A stretch of 64,000 nucleotides of DNA from an uncultured Saprospiraceae bacterium (lineage in GTDB: Bacteria; Bacteroidota; Bacteroidia; Chitinophagales; Saprospiraceae): positions 62,001-126,000 of the forward strand of contig CALLPN010000003.1 of NCBI GenBank assembly GCA_938015435.1, in the 5' to 3' direction. Under the pieces are notes generated by a model, which worked only from the letters and a program-made list of their open reading frames with translations, did not search any database and was not told the origin of the DNA. Each line of letters begins with the position of its first letter. Positions within the stretch are counted from its first letter, which is position 1. Below are positions 26,424-34,428 of this stretch, piece by piece. A program made the position numbers and the translations under genes.

Positions 26424-27500
26424 ATGGGTAGGACATTTCATCTTTGTACGATATCAGGAATACCGCTAAAGGTCCATTGGACTTTTGGTTTAACGTTGCT
26501 ATTTGTAGCATATGTCGTCCATCTTCATAACCTCTCAATAGCAGCAAGTATTGGTTTCGCATTATTGGTTTTGGTCATGTTTTTCTGCGTTATACTTCAT
26601 GAGTTTGGGCATTCGTTTGCTGCTCGACGTTACGGTATAGACACGCTAGATATTATTATCTCTCCTATTGGTGGGTTGGCTAGATTACAAAACATTCCTG
26701 AGGAGCCAATAAAAGAATTAGTAATTGCGCTTGCTGGACCAACAGTGAATGTTATCATCGCCACTCTTGTTGGCTGCTATTTACATTTTGTCTTGGGAAC
26801 AGAGCTTATTCCTAGTGGTGACAATCTTGAATTACTTGGATACTCAATTGATTTTCTAAAGTTTGTCTTTACGATAAATATCATGTTGTTTGTATTCAAT
26901 CTTATTCCTGCATTTCCAATGGATGGCGGCCGTGTACTCCGAGCACTTTTGTCTCTCAAACTTGAACGCGTATTGGCTACCCGTGTAGCGATGTGGATGG
27001 CAAGATTAATAGCTTTTTCTTTTGTGTGTTATGCAATACCTTCCCATAATATTACCCTTGGACTCATAGGAGTATTCGTATACATCATGTCTGGTAAAGA
27101 ATACGCCTACGTTAAAATGATCAAAAAAGTATCTTCTAAAATATCAGAAGTGGTGCAATCTCAATATACTTCTCTCATAATTACAGATCCATTTCAAAGA
27201 GCAGTAGATGCTTACCAAAATGGCAATGAAAAAAATTTCTTGGTCTATGACGAAGTACAAAATTTAGTGGGTGCAGTTCCAGAGATATTTATAAAAGACG
27301 CTATAAAAAATAAAAGTATCCCAGAAACCATCGCAGACCTAATGAGTACTAAAGTTGCCATCATCTCGAAGAATTCAATCTTAAAAAAAGTAGCTAATAT
27401 GATGAGTCAAGAAGGTATCGCTATCTGTGCAGTAAAGGATGAAAATAAAATAGTCGGTGTAATTGATCGATATGCCGTAGAGCAATTTATGAAAGCATAA
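26424..27500 (+). CDS. Site-2 protease family membrane metallopeptidase (M50) with CBS region
   Basis: A 358-residue intramembrane zinc protease. The metal site is HEFGH (His59, Glu60, His63) in the second helix, with the third ligand Asp167 in NLIPAFPMDGGR. About six membrane helices fill residues 15-225. The C-terminal ~130 residues form a paired CBS region, which in this subfamily (FtsH-independent, SpoIVFB-like) senses nucleotides. Such proteases cut membrane-bound regulators; the substrate here is unknown. The ECF anti-sigma factor encoded 4 kb away has one membrane helix and is one possible target, but nothing in the sequence proves this. Confidence 0.9.
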   Translation: MGRTFHLCTISGIPLKVHWTFGLTLLFVAYVVHLHNLSIAASIGFALLVLVMFFCVILHEFGHSFAARRYGIDTLDIIISPIGGLARLQNIPEEPIKELVIALAGPTVNVIIATLVGCYLHFVLGTELIPSGDNLELLGYSIDFLKFVFTINIMLFVFNLIPAFPMDGGRVLRALLSLKLERVLATRVAMWMARLIAFSFVCYAIPSHNITLGLIGVFVYIMSGKEYAYVKMIKKVSSKISEVVQSQYTSLIITDPFQRAVDAYQNGNEKNFLVYDEVQNLVGAVPEIFIKDAIKNKSIPETIADLMSTKVAIISKNSILKKVANMMSQEGIAICAVKDENKIVGVIDRYAVEQFMKA

Positions 27501-27575
27501 TTTATACCATTTCTGCTTGAAATTGTCGCATATATTTAAGTAAATATAAAGTGACATATCCAAACAGCAATGGTA

Positions 27576-28358
27576 TTACCTATTCAATACTTCCATTACA
27601 ATATCATAAAACTGTGGTGCAGCGGCCAAAGTCTCTTTACCCGTAAAGCCTTCTTCATCTCCCACATAATTAGATACTTTTCCGCCCGCCTCTCTTACTA
27701 TCAGTGTACCCGCGGCAACGTCCCAAGGGTTGAGCATAGACTCATAGTATGCGCCAAATCTTCCACACGCAACATATGCCATGTCTAAGGCTGCAGATCC
27801 CATGCGCCTTACACCGCGTGTGTTCATCAGCCATTCTTTAAGGTGTGCAAATAGCTTGTCTATATCATAATCGTTGCGATAAGGGAAACCTGTAGCAATT
27901 AATATATCGTTGAAGTGTTTTCTCTGAGATACTTGGATAGATTTACCATTAAGGAAAGCACCTCCATTTTTGGTAGCATAGAATTGTTCATTGCTATTGA
28001 CTTCGTGAACTATACCTATTAATAATTCCCCTTCATAAGCAAGCGCTAAACTAACTGCAAAATGTGGTACGCCCATAAGTGAATTGGTCGTACCATCTAA
28101 TGGATCAATAATCCACATATATGGCTTCTCAGAATCTTCAACTGTATCCTCCTCGGTAAGAAATCCTGCCTGTGGAATAATCCTAGAAAGCTCATCTACA
28201 AGTATTCGTTCGGCACCTTTATCTACATGAGAAACCAAACTGTTTAATTCCTTCTCCTCAATATCTGCACTTGTGACTTTTACTATTTCTTTTTTTATAT
28301 AAGCTGAAGCTAAAGTGACAGCATGGCGTGTAAATAAAAGCGTTTGAGGTAAATTCAT
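27576..28358 (-). CDS. Inositol monophosphatase family protein
   Basis: The ATG at 28358 is preferred to a TTG 14 codons upstream; it gives 260 residues, the normal size. The metal-binding motifs are present: EEDT (about residue 65), WIIDPLDGTTNS (about 80-91) and NPWDVAAGTLIVREAGG (about 205-221). Members dephosphorylate inositol-1-phosphate or related sugar phosphates, and some act as 3'-phosphoadenosine phosphatases, so the exact substrate is open. It converges with the site-2 protease gene (75-base gap). Confidence 0.9.
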   Translation of the reverse strand: MNLPQTLLFTRHAVTLASAYIKKEIVKVTSADIEEKELNSLVSHVDKGAERILVDELSRIIPQAGFLTEEDTVEDSEKPYMWIIDPLDGTTNSLMGVPHFAVSLALAYEGELLIGIVHEVNSNEQFYATKNGGAFLNGKSIQVSQRKHFNDILIATGFPYRNDYDIDKLFAHLKEWLMNTRGVRRMGSAALDMAYVACGRFGAYYESMLNPWDVAAGTLIVREAGGKVSNYVGDEEGFTGKETLAAAPQFYDIVMEVLNR

Positions 28359-28489
28359 TTTTTCTGTTTTATAATCAAAAAAGGGCTCGTCATTAGACAA
28401 ACCCTTTCAATTTTATTCGTTGTAATACCTCCGATATAAATCTTTGGTAATACTGCTAGAAAAACTATCCAACAGCATTTTTATTTATG

Positions 28490-29101
28490 TTATCCCATTT
28501 CAGCTACTACCTCTTGTACCTCTGGCACCATACGCTTGAGCATACCTTCGATTCCGGCTTTGAGTGTCACTGATGATGAAGGGCATCCACTACATGATCC
28601 TTGTAAGATTACTGTAACAGTTCCTTCGTCAAATGATTTAAATTCTATGTTTCCACCATCCATTTCTACCGCTGGTTTTACATACGTGTCGATTAGTTCT
28701 TTGATCTTTTTCACTAATTCCGCTTGCTCTCCTGTATACTCATAAGCTACACCCCTTTCTTCTTCAATTTTGGCCATCGCCTCAGAAAAACCTTCAGTAA
28801 GTATCACTTTATCTGCCTCTACATATTCTTTGATAAATTGCTTAAGAGGAAGCATAATATCATCCCAACTGTAATTAAACTCTTTGGAAATCGTTACGAA
28901 GTTATTACACACGTACACACCTTTGACGTACGGAAAATCAAATAACTCAGAACCAAGTGGAGACCACTCTTTGGCCAGTGTTTCTTCTCTGAAGTCTGCC
29001 GTTCCTTTATATAGCATCTTATTAGTAACGAATTTGAGTGACTCCGGATTAGGTGTCTGCTCTGTGTATAACATTACTGGGCTTTTAGTTGCTGTATCCA
29101 T
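28490..29101 (-). CDS. Nfu-type iron-sulfur cluster carrier
   Basis: A 203-residue protein with the two-domain Nfu architecture. The N-terminal Nfu_N domain (about 1-100, beginning with TPNPESLKFV) precedes a NifU C-terminal domain carrying the cluster motif GSCSGCPSSS with Cys170 and Cys173. Nfu proteins deliver 4Fe-4S clusters to target enzymes, working after the Isc scaffold. A complete iscSUA operon and an ISC-type ferredoxin lie elsewhere in this window, so most of the pathway is represented. The gene lies 78 bases downstream of yebC on the same strand. Confidence 0.92.
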   Translation of the reverse strand: MDTATKSPVMLYTEQTPNPESLKFVTNKMLYKGTADFREETLAKEWSPLGSELFDFPYVKGVYVCNNFVTISKEFNYSWDDIMLPLKQFIKEYVEADKVILTEGFSEAMAKIEEERGVAYEYTGEQAELVKKIKELIDTYVKPAVEMDGGNIEFKSFDEGTVTVILQGSCSGCPSSSVTLKAGIEGMLKRMVPEVQEVVAEMG

Positions 29102-29179
29102 TATGTATTATTTATATTATTCTATGTATTGATTCTATAGAAACGCACTTAGCGCTAATAAGTTTCTTTAAATCTTGTA

Positions 29180-29890
29180 TTATGCCATATTGGTGAATAT
29201 GTTTTGCACGTCTTCATCGTCTTCTAACTTATCTAGAAGTTTTTCGATATCTGGCATCTGATCGTCCGAATAGTCAACAGGGGACGTGGGCAATCTTTGC
29301 AAATCGGCCTTTTCCACTTCAATATTCATTTTTTCGAAAGCTTCTGTCAATGTACCAAAGTCCTTATAATTTCCGTAAGCATATACCGTATCATCATCAG
29401 ACTCAAACCTCTCAAGACCATAATCGATCATCTCTAACTCCATCTCATCTAGATCCATTTCATCGGTTTTCTTGAATTCTACTACGACCTTGCGATCAAA
29501 TAAATATTCTAGTGAACCGTTAGGCACCATAGATCCTCCGGTCTTGGAAAAATATGACTTTACATTTGCTACTGTCCTTGTTGTATTATCTGTTGCACAC
29601 TCAACAAAAACCAATATTCCATGGGGTCCTTTACCTTCGTAATTGATCTCTGTATAGTCTGTTGCATCTTTGCCTTCTGCTCTTTTAATAGCTGCAGTGA
29701 TATTATCCTTAGGCATATTCTGCTTCTTGGCATTTTGGATTGCTAGTCGCAGTGTAGGATTCATGTCTGGATCAGATCCCCCACTCTTAGCTGCCACTGT
29801 AATAGCTTTGGCTAGTTTTGGAAATATCCTAGACATGGTTGCCCACCTCTTCTCTTTAGCTGCTCTACGATATTCAAATGCTCTTCCCAT
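29180..29890 (-). CDS. yebC: YebC/TACO1 family protein
   Basis: A 236-residue protein of the YebC/PmpR/TACO1 family. It shows the typical start AGRAFEYRRAAKEKRW variant (GRAFEYRR), GGSDPDMNPTLRLAIQNAK and the GPHGILVFVECATDN motif near residues 87-105. Family members act in translation (relief of ribosome stalling, mitochondrial TACO1) and some bind DNA as regulators. The C-terminus is acidic. A minus-strand -7-like TATCTTTG at 29930-29937 lies about 40 bases upstream. It is followed by the nfu gene, possibly on one transcript. Confidence 0.93.
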   Translation of the reverse strand: MGRAFEYRRAAKEKRWATMSRIFPKLAKAITVAAKSGGSDPDMNPTLRLAIQNAKKQNMPKDNITAAIKRAEGKDATDYTEINYEGKGPHGILVFVECATDNTTRTVANVKSYFSKTGGSMVPNGSLEYLFDRKVVVEFKKTDEMDLDEMELEMIDYGLERFESDDDTVYAYGNYKDFGTLTEAFEKMNIEVEKADLQRLPTSPVDYSDDQMPDIEKLLDKLEDDEDVQNIFTNMA

Positions 29891-30253
29891 TGCAAATTCT
29901 CTTATTTGATGATTATACTAGTATTTCTACAAAGATAATTGAACTTATTATGATTATGAAGTCCTAATTGTACTACTAAGACTACAAACATAGCCAATGT
30001 GCAGATAACAACACATATCTAAGTAGCTGTATGTTATCGAACTAGCTAGAAAAAGTGACTAGAAACCAAAAATGGAGACAAAAAGGTGTCTCCATTCAAT
30101 AATCTAAAGGTGGTGTGAAGCCAAAAACTTGATTTCACAAAACTAATATAGGTAAAAACCTAGTCAAAGGATAAAAAAACATATATAATTTTAAGAAACA
30201 AAGATAATATTCAATAAAATTCTATGTGGAAGACCCTTAGTTAAAAATCATTG
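29891..30253. other. 363-bp divergent spacer between yebC and PAP2-like genes
   Basis: Non-coding. It contains a -7-like element for yebC (29930-29937, minus strand) and an isolated strong hairpin at 30071-30096. Nothing else was recognised. Confidence 0.6.
30071..30096. terminator. Isolated 10-bp perfect hairpin in a divergent spacer
   Basis: AATGGAGACA (30071-30080) pairs perfectly with TGTCTCCATT (30087-30096), loop of 6. On the minus strand TTTGGTTTCT follows, as in a terminator. It lies between two divergent genes, where no protein-gene terminator is expected, so it may end a small untranslated RNA. Confidence 0.45.
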
Positions 30254-30988
30254 ATGTCATATACAGTTTTCTTAGCTTCAGGATTTAAAGTTACTTTTAC
30301 GACACACGAAAAATCGCCTTTCTTGAATAAATCAAAACAGTGGAAGTCTCTTATTGGGAACAAGGGATATTTTACCATTTGGATAGTTTCTCTATTCACA
30401 ACACTCGCAGTACTATTCATCGCAGGTTTATACCTCTGCTACAACGAATCTAGAACTAATGGTACCGTTCTCAATGATTTCGTTTTGGCCAATATAGAAC
30501 CTAAGGACGTGAGCACCTTACTATTTTCTATTACCTGGGTTTGTATCTTAGGAGGATTACCCATACTATTACGTACTCCTGATAGAGCTATGAAAATATT
30601 TTGGGGTATTAGTATTATGGGGCTTACTAGGTGTATAGTTATGTATCTAGTACCTCTAGATCCACCTATTGGTATTATACCACTGAGAGACCCATTTGTT
30701 GAAGGCGCTTTCTATGATAATAAAGTTCTGGTTAAAGATCTGTTCTTCTCTGGACACACTTCAAATATGGTACTATTAACCTTGTTTATGGATATTAAGT
30801 GGGTTAAGATAGTCTTTGCATTCGCTTCTGTTTCTGTTGGTTACCTTCTTATGGTCCAGCATGTACATTATGCGATTGACATTATAGCAGCACCTTTCTT
30901 TGCGTATCTTGCATATAGATTAGCAACAACTATAGCAGAAAGATTGGTATCAAAATATAACTTACCACCTTCCAATCCAACACAGTAA
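30254..30988 (+). CDS. PAP2-type phosphatase related to sphingomyelin synthases
   Basis: The ATG at 30254 is preferred to the TTG just before it (244 residues). It has about six membrane helices. The catalytic signature is that of the PAP2_C / sphingomyelin-synthase-like group: KDLFFSGHTSN (first catalytic His) and HVHYAIDIIAAPFFAY (second His and Asp). Eukaryotic members transfer phosphocholine or phosphoethanolamine head groups to ceramide; bacterial members are little studied. Many Bacteroidota make sphingolipids, so a head-group transferase or lipid phosphatase is a reasonable inference. No sphingolipid synthesis gene was seen in this window. Confidence 0.75.
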   Translation: MSYTVFLASGFKVTFTTHEKSPFLNKSKQWKSLIGNKGYFTIWIVSLFTTLAVLFIAGLYLCYNESRTNGTVLNDFVLANIEPKDVSTLLFSITWVCILGGLPILLRTPDRAMKIFWGISIMGLTRCIVMYLVPLDPPIGIIPLRDPFVEGAFYDNKVLVKDLFFSGHTSNMVLLTLFMDIKWVKIVFAFASVSVGYLLMVQHVHYAIDIIAAPFFAYLAYRLATTIAERLVSKYNLPPSNPTQ

Positions 30989-31135
30989 TTAGACTGCGAT
31001 AAGGTATTTCTTGTTTATCTTTTTCGAAATCATTTAACTTAAGTGTAACCTTTTACAAAAGTTAGGGTAATAGAATGTGTAAGTGCTTAGGAATTAACAA
31101 TTCTATATCTTACAGATCACAAAAATCTAACAAGC

Positions 31136-31143
31136 TACTTTTG
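31136..31143 (+). promoter_or_regulatory. Possible -7 element of the ECF sigma operon
   Basis: TACTTTTG fits TAnnTTTG. It would start transcription around 31150, just before the ATG-TAA at 31162-31167. No -33 TTTG is visible at the right spacing. Confidence 0.35.
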
Positions 31144-31227
31144 TATACAGACGAACATATTATGTAATCGGTCTCAAATGGTGATATTGCCCAATCGGCT
31201 ACACTATTTGAACGATACCATGTAAGT

Positions 31228-31674
31228 ATGTATAACTACTTCCGAAAAATGAATCACGGAAAATCTATAAGTGAAGATTTGGCGCAAGAGGTATTCGTCA
31301 GAATGATAAAATATAGTAATAGTTATAACTGTGATTATAAATTTAAACCCTGGTTATATAGAATAGCTAGCAATGTACGCCATGATCATTTTAGAGAGCA
31401 GAAGATAAAATACGATACTGGAGAAATACCAGAAATAATAAGTGTTGATGATAATATAGTTGATATACAAATAGAGCAATCGCGTAAACTTCAAACTGCC
31501 ATAAATTCCCTTCGAGAGGATCAAAGAGAGATACTTGTCTTGAGTAAGTTGCAAAAGATGAAGTATACAGAAATAGCGAAAATTAAAAATACGACTGAAA
31601 GCAATATAAAAACAGTAGTACATCGAAGTATCCATAAATTAAGAAAATACTATCAAGAAAATAATTGGTTATGA
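31228..31674 (+). CDS. ECF sigma-70 factor
   Basis: From the ATG at 31228 the protein has 148 residues. Region 2 (YNYFRKMNHGKSISEDLAQEVFVRM, then PWLYRIASNVRHDHFR) and region 4 (LREDQREILVLSKLQKMKYTEIAKI...ESNIKTVVHRSIHKLRKYY) are both clear. The frame stays open upstream to 31168 and encodes a stretch ending LFERYHVS that resembles the usual N-terminal helix of ECF factors, so the true start is probably further upstream than 31228. The only upstream ATG (31162) is followed at once by TAA. Its stop overlaps the anti-sigma ATG by four bases (ATGA). Confidence 0.88.
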   Translation: MYNYFRKMNHGKSISEDLAQEVFVRMIKYSNSYNCDYKFKPWLYRIASNVRHDHFREQKIKYDTGEIPEIISVDDNIVDIQIEQSRKLQTAINSLREDQREILVLSKLQKMKYTEIAKIKNTTESNIKTVVHRSIHKLRKYYQENNWL

Positions 31675-32420
31675 TAGATTGGGAAAATAAAATAATAGCT
31701 CTTGTAAACGGAGAACTTACAGAATCAGAATCCTCGGAAGTAATGACTGCTGTAGAAAACTCAAGTGAGTTACAACAAATGCTGTCTGCATATCAAACCA
31801 TAGAATCTGATATAAGTGCTTGTACTGAAGAACTGCCGTCTAATAATTTAAATTATCTTTTTCAGAAACATCTAGAAGAGGTACAAAATAAAAGCCGAGA
31901 TAAATCTGCTAAGACATTCTCACTAAATCCTTTTTTAAAATATGCAGCAGCGTTTATAGTTCTTTTTGCAGCCAGTGTTACTTTATGGAATCAAATGGAT
32001 ACAAAAATATCTACTGAACAATATGCCATAAATAAAATTTTGTCAGATATGGAAAGCAAAACTGACACCGAAAAAATTAAAGCTCTTTATATAAACAATC
32101 AACCTTCCGAAAATAATCAATCCAAGATAAAGCAAGTACTCATACAGTCATTAAAGAATGATAAAAGTAGTAACGTAAGATTAGCAAGTGTAGAAACACT
32201 CACGGAATATATAGATGATGAACAAGTAAGGAGTGCATTGATCAGATCGTTGGGATCAGAGGAGGACCCTCAAGTACAAGTGGCAATAATAATGGCACTT
32301 TCAGAAAGTAAAAGCGAAGAAATAATAAAACCCTTAGAAGAAATAATTAATAAAGAGGGGGGGTACAAATTTGTGAAAGACGAGGCACATCTTGGCCTCA
32401 TGAATGTCAATTCAATATAA
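31671..32420 (+). CDS. Anti-sigma factor with single membrane helix and HEAT-like repeats
   Basis: It begins with the ATG at 31671 that overlaps the sigma stop; a TTG two codons earlier is less likely. 249 residues. The N-terminal cytoplasmic part (ENKIIALVNGELTESESSEV) resembles a zinc-free anti-sigma domain. One membrane helix lies near residues 84-103. The periplasmic part after about 140 has HEAT-like units (VRLASVETLTEYIDDEQVRSALIRSLGSEEDPQVQVAIIMALSES). It should hold the ECF sigma factor at the membrane until a signal releases it. Translational coupling to the sigma gene supports a 1:1 partnership. Confidence 0.8.
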   Translation: MIDWENKIIALVNGELTESESSEVMTAVENSSELQQMLSAYQTIESDISACTEELPSNNLNYLFQKHLEEVQNKSRDKSAKTFSLNPFLKYAAAFIVLFAASVTLWNQMDTKISTEQYAINKILSDMESKTDTEKIKALYINNQPSENNQSKIKQVLIQSLKNDKSSNVRLASVETLTEYIDDEQVRSALIRSLGSEEDPQVQVAIIMALSESKSEEIIKPLEEIINKEGGYKFVKDEAHLGLMNVNSI

Positions 32421-32465
32421 ATAATTACTCTATACGATTTTAAAATAATTAAAATTTTCAATCCT

Positions 32466-33359
32466 ATGAAAAGCATATATATAACGATAATTATTTCACT
32501 ACTGTGTGCATTATCATTGCAATCTCAGACAAGAACAAACACTTGTACAGAGACAAATACTAAAACCAATCACCATAACGATGTACATGTAGATGTGCAT
32601 ATAGATCATAGCAATAACCATTATGGCGGATCACATCATAATACCGAAACCAGACAACATAAGGTTAGTTTCAACTCTGGTACTTTAGAGATCAACGGAA
32701 TAGGAGATTTAGAAGTTTTATCGACTACAGGATCTGATGTTATTATCGAAAGTGAAATAGAAGATCATGATCACGACGAAAGATCTAAAGGTCTTAGATC
32801 ATTAAATTCTGCTGGTATAGACGACAATACAAATATGGGTATATCTGCTGTACAAAGTGGATCTACCTTAACACTCACTCAAATCGGAAAAGACTGTAAC
32901 TGTAATGGTGTAAAAATATATGTTCCTCGGTCTGTCAAAATATCTGTAAACCACAAAACTGTAGATGGTGAACAGGTTAAGATTAGTGGAATAGATAATG
33001 AAATAATAATCTCAACGCTCTACCAAAATATAGATATGGAAAACATTACTGGACCAGTATCTGTCAAGACAGTATACGGAGGAGTAGAGGCGGACTTTGG
33101 AACAGTAAGCCAACGTGCCTCTATATCCATCAATGCTGTATATGGCTTAGTGGATGTATCCCTTCCTAGTAATACAAAGGGTAATCTAGAACTCTCTGCT
33201 AGTTATGGAGAAATACTTAGCGACATGAATGTGCAAGTAGAACAAAATGATGGTATGCGCAGCCTATCTACCACAAAAGTAAAAGGTACTATAAATGGAG
33301 GTGGAGTACTTATCAGTCTAAAGTCATCTTATGAAAATGTATATCTAAGATCTAAATAA
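32466..33359 (+). CDS. Exported DUF4097-like protein with His-rich N-terminus
   Basis: A 297-residue secreted protein with a cleavable signal (LCALSLQSQ). The next ~45 residues are rich in His, Asn and Thr (HHNDVHVDVHIDHSNNHYGG), suggesting metal binding. The rest is a right-handed beta-helix of the DUF4097/DUF2807 type with repeated VYGG/VYGLVDVSLP/SYGEI turns. The family is common beside ECF sigma/anti-sigma pairs in Bacteroidota and is thought to report on or bind the envelope. It starts 45 bases after the anti-sigma gene, in the same operon. Confidence 0.75.
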   Translation: MKSIYITIIISLLCALSLQSQTRTNTCTETNTKTNHHNDVHVDVHIDHSNNHYGGSHHNTETRQHKVSFNSGTLEINGIGDLEVLSTTGSDVIIESEIEDHDHDERSKGLRSLNSAGIDDNTNMGISAVQSGSTLTLTQIGKDCNCNGVKIYVPRSVKISVNHKTVDGEQVKISGIDNEIIISTLYQNIDMENITGPVSVKTVYGGVEADFGTVSQRASISINAVYGLVDVSLPSNTKGNLELSASYGEILSDMNVQVEQNDGMRSLSTTKVKGTINGGGVLISLKSSYENVYLRSK

Positions 33360-33407
33360 AATTACTTTCCTTTTCTATAAAAAGGAGTCACACCTAAAAG
33401 TATCAAA

Positions 33408-34214
33408 ATGAAATTTGTCTTATCGCTAATTGCGCTCTGCGCAATACAGACTTCCTATGCCCAAAAAGTAATAAAGAATTCGTTCCCTGGAAATGAAGTA
33501 ACTGAAATCAGGGTAGACACGGAATATGCCGACATAGAAATAGAATCGTATAATGGAAGTGAAATATCTATAGAGGCTAGTGTAAACATTAATCTCAATA
33601 TGGATAATGATGGCTATGCTTTGGAAGCTGATAATCGTGGAAGTACTTTGTTTATTTCCTCAGAACTAGATACCGAAAATATTCCTAAACGAATAATTAT
33701 TAAAGACAAAGAAGGAAATACAACCGTCATAAAAGATGGAGAAAACGCGATGAGTAATATCGATTCTAATAACGACAATTACACAAGTATAAACTATGGA
33801 TATCAAACTGATATTACTTTGAAAATTAAAATACCTAAAAACAAGGATATTAATATTGAATCAATATATGGTGATTTATTGGTATCTGGAAAGTATAATG
33901 ATCTCAAAGCGAATATCACCTATGGAGATATAGAAATAATACAATCATCAATATCACCCGATGCCACGATAGAACTTAATTCCACGTATGGCCATGTAGA
34001 CTACTCTCTACCAAAGACGGCAAATATAGAGTTCAACCTATCCATAAGTTATGGAGAAATATTTACAGATCTTGATGTTATCTCTTCCAAGGATAATGTA
34101 TTCTTATCCAACAGTTGCAACAATAGCAAAGGAGGACAATACACTTTGAACGATGGTGGTAGTATCGCTAATATTACTGCTACCTATGCTGATATTTATT
34201 TGCGCGGCAATTAG
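33408..34214 (+). CDS. Exported DUF4097-like protein
   Basis: A 268-residue secreted protein with a clear signal (IALCAIQTSYAQ). Its beta-helix has the same turn motifs as the upstream gene (ESIYGDLLV, NITYGDIEI, NSTYGHVDYSLP, SISYGEIFTDLDV), so the two are paralogues, probably from a tandem duplication. It lacks the His-rich segment. It starts 48 bases after the first copy. Together with sigma and anti-sigma it makes a four-gene envelope-response operon whose target genes are unknown. Confidence 0.75.
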   Translation: MKFVLSLIALCAIQTSYAQKVIKNSFPGNEVTEIRVDTEYADIEIESYNGSEISIEASVNINLNMDNDGYALEADNRGSTLFISSELDTENIPKRIIIKDKEGNTTVIKDGENAMSNIDSNNDNYTSINYGYQTDITLKIKIPKNKDINIESIYGDLLVSGKYNDLKANITYGDIEIIQSSISPDATIELNSTYGHVDYSLPKTANIEFNLSISYGEIFTDLDVISSKDNVFLSNSCNNSKGGQYTLNDGGSIANITATYADIYLRGN

Positions 34215-34428
34215 TATTCTTACGCTTGCAACTAAAACATAAAAAGTAAGTCTATAAAATAGATAGTGAATAACAATAATAGAAAGGGAGACGCAATCTA
34301 ACTTTTCTATCTGAAGGCCACTTCAGGAATCTAACAAACGATAACAATAACATTAAGTCCTCGTACTCTACTGTATAGGTGCTAGCCATTGGTACGTCTA
34401 TTACAGAGTAGTATAAAAATGCTAAATC

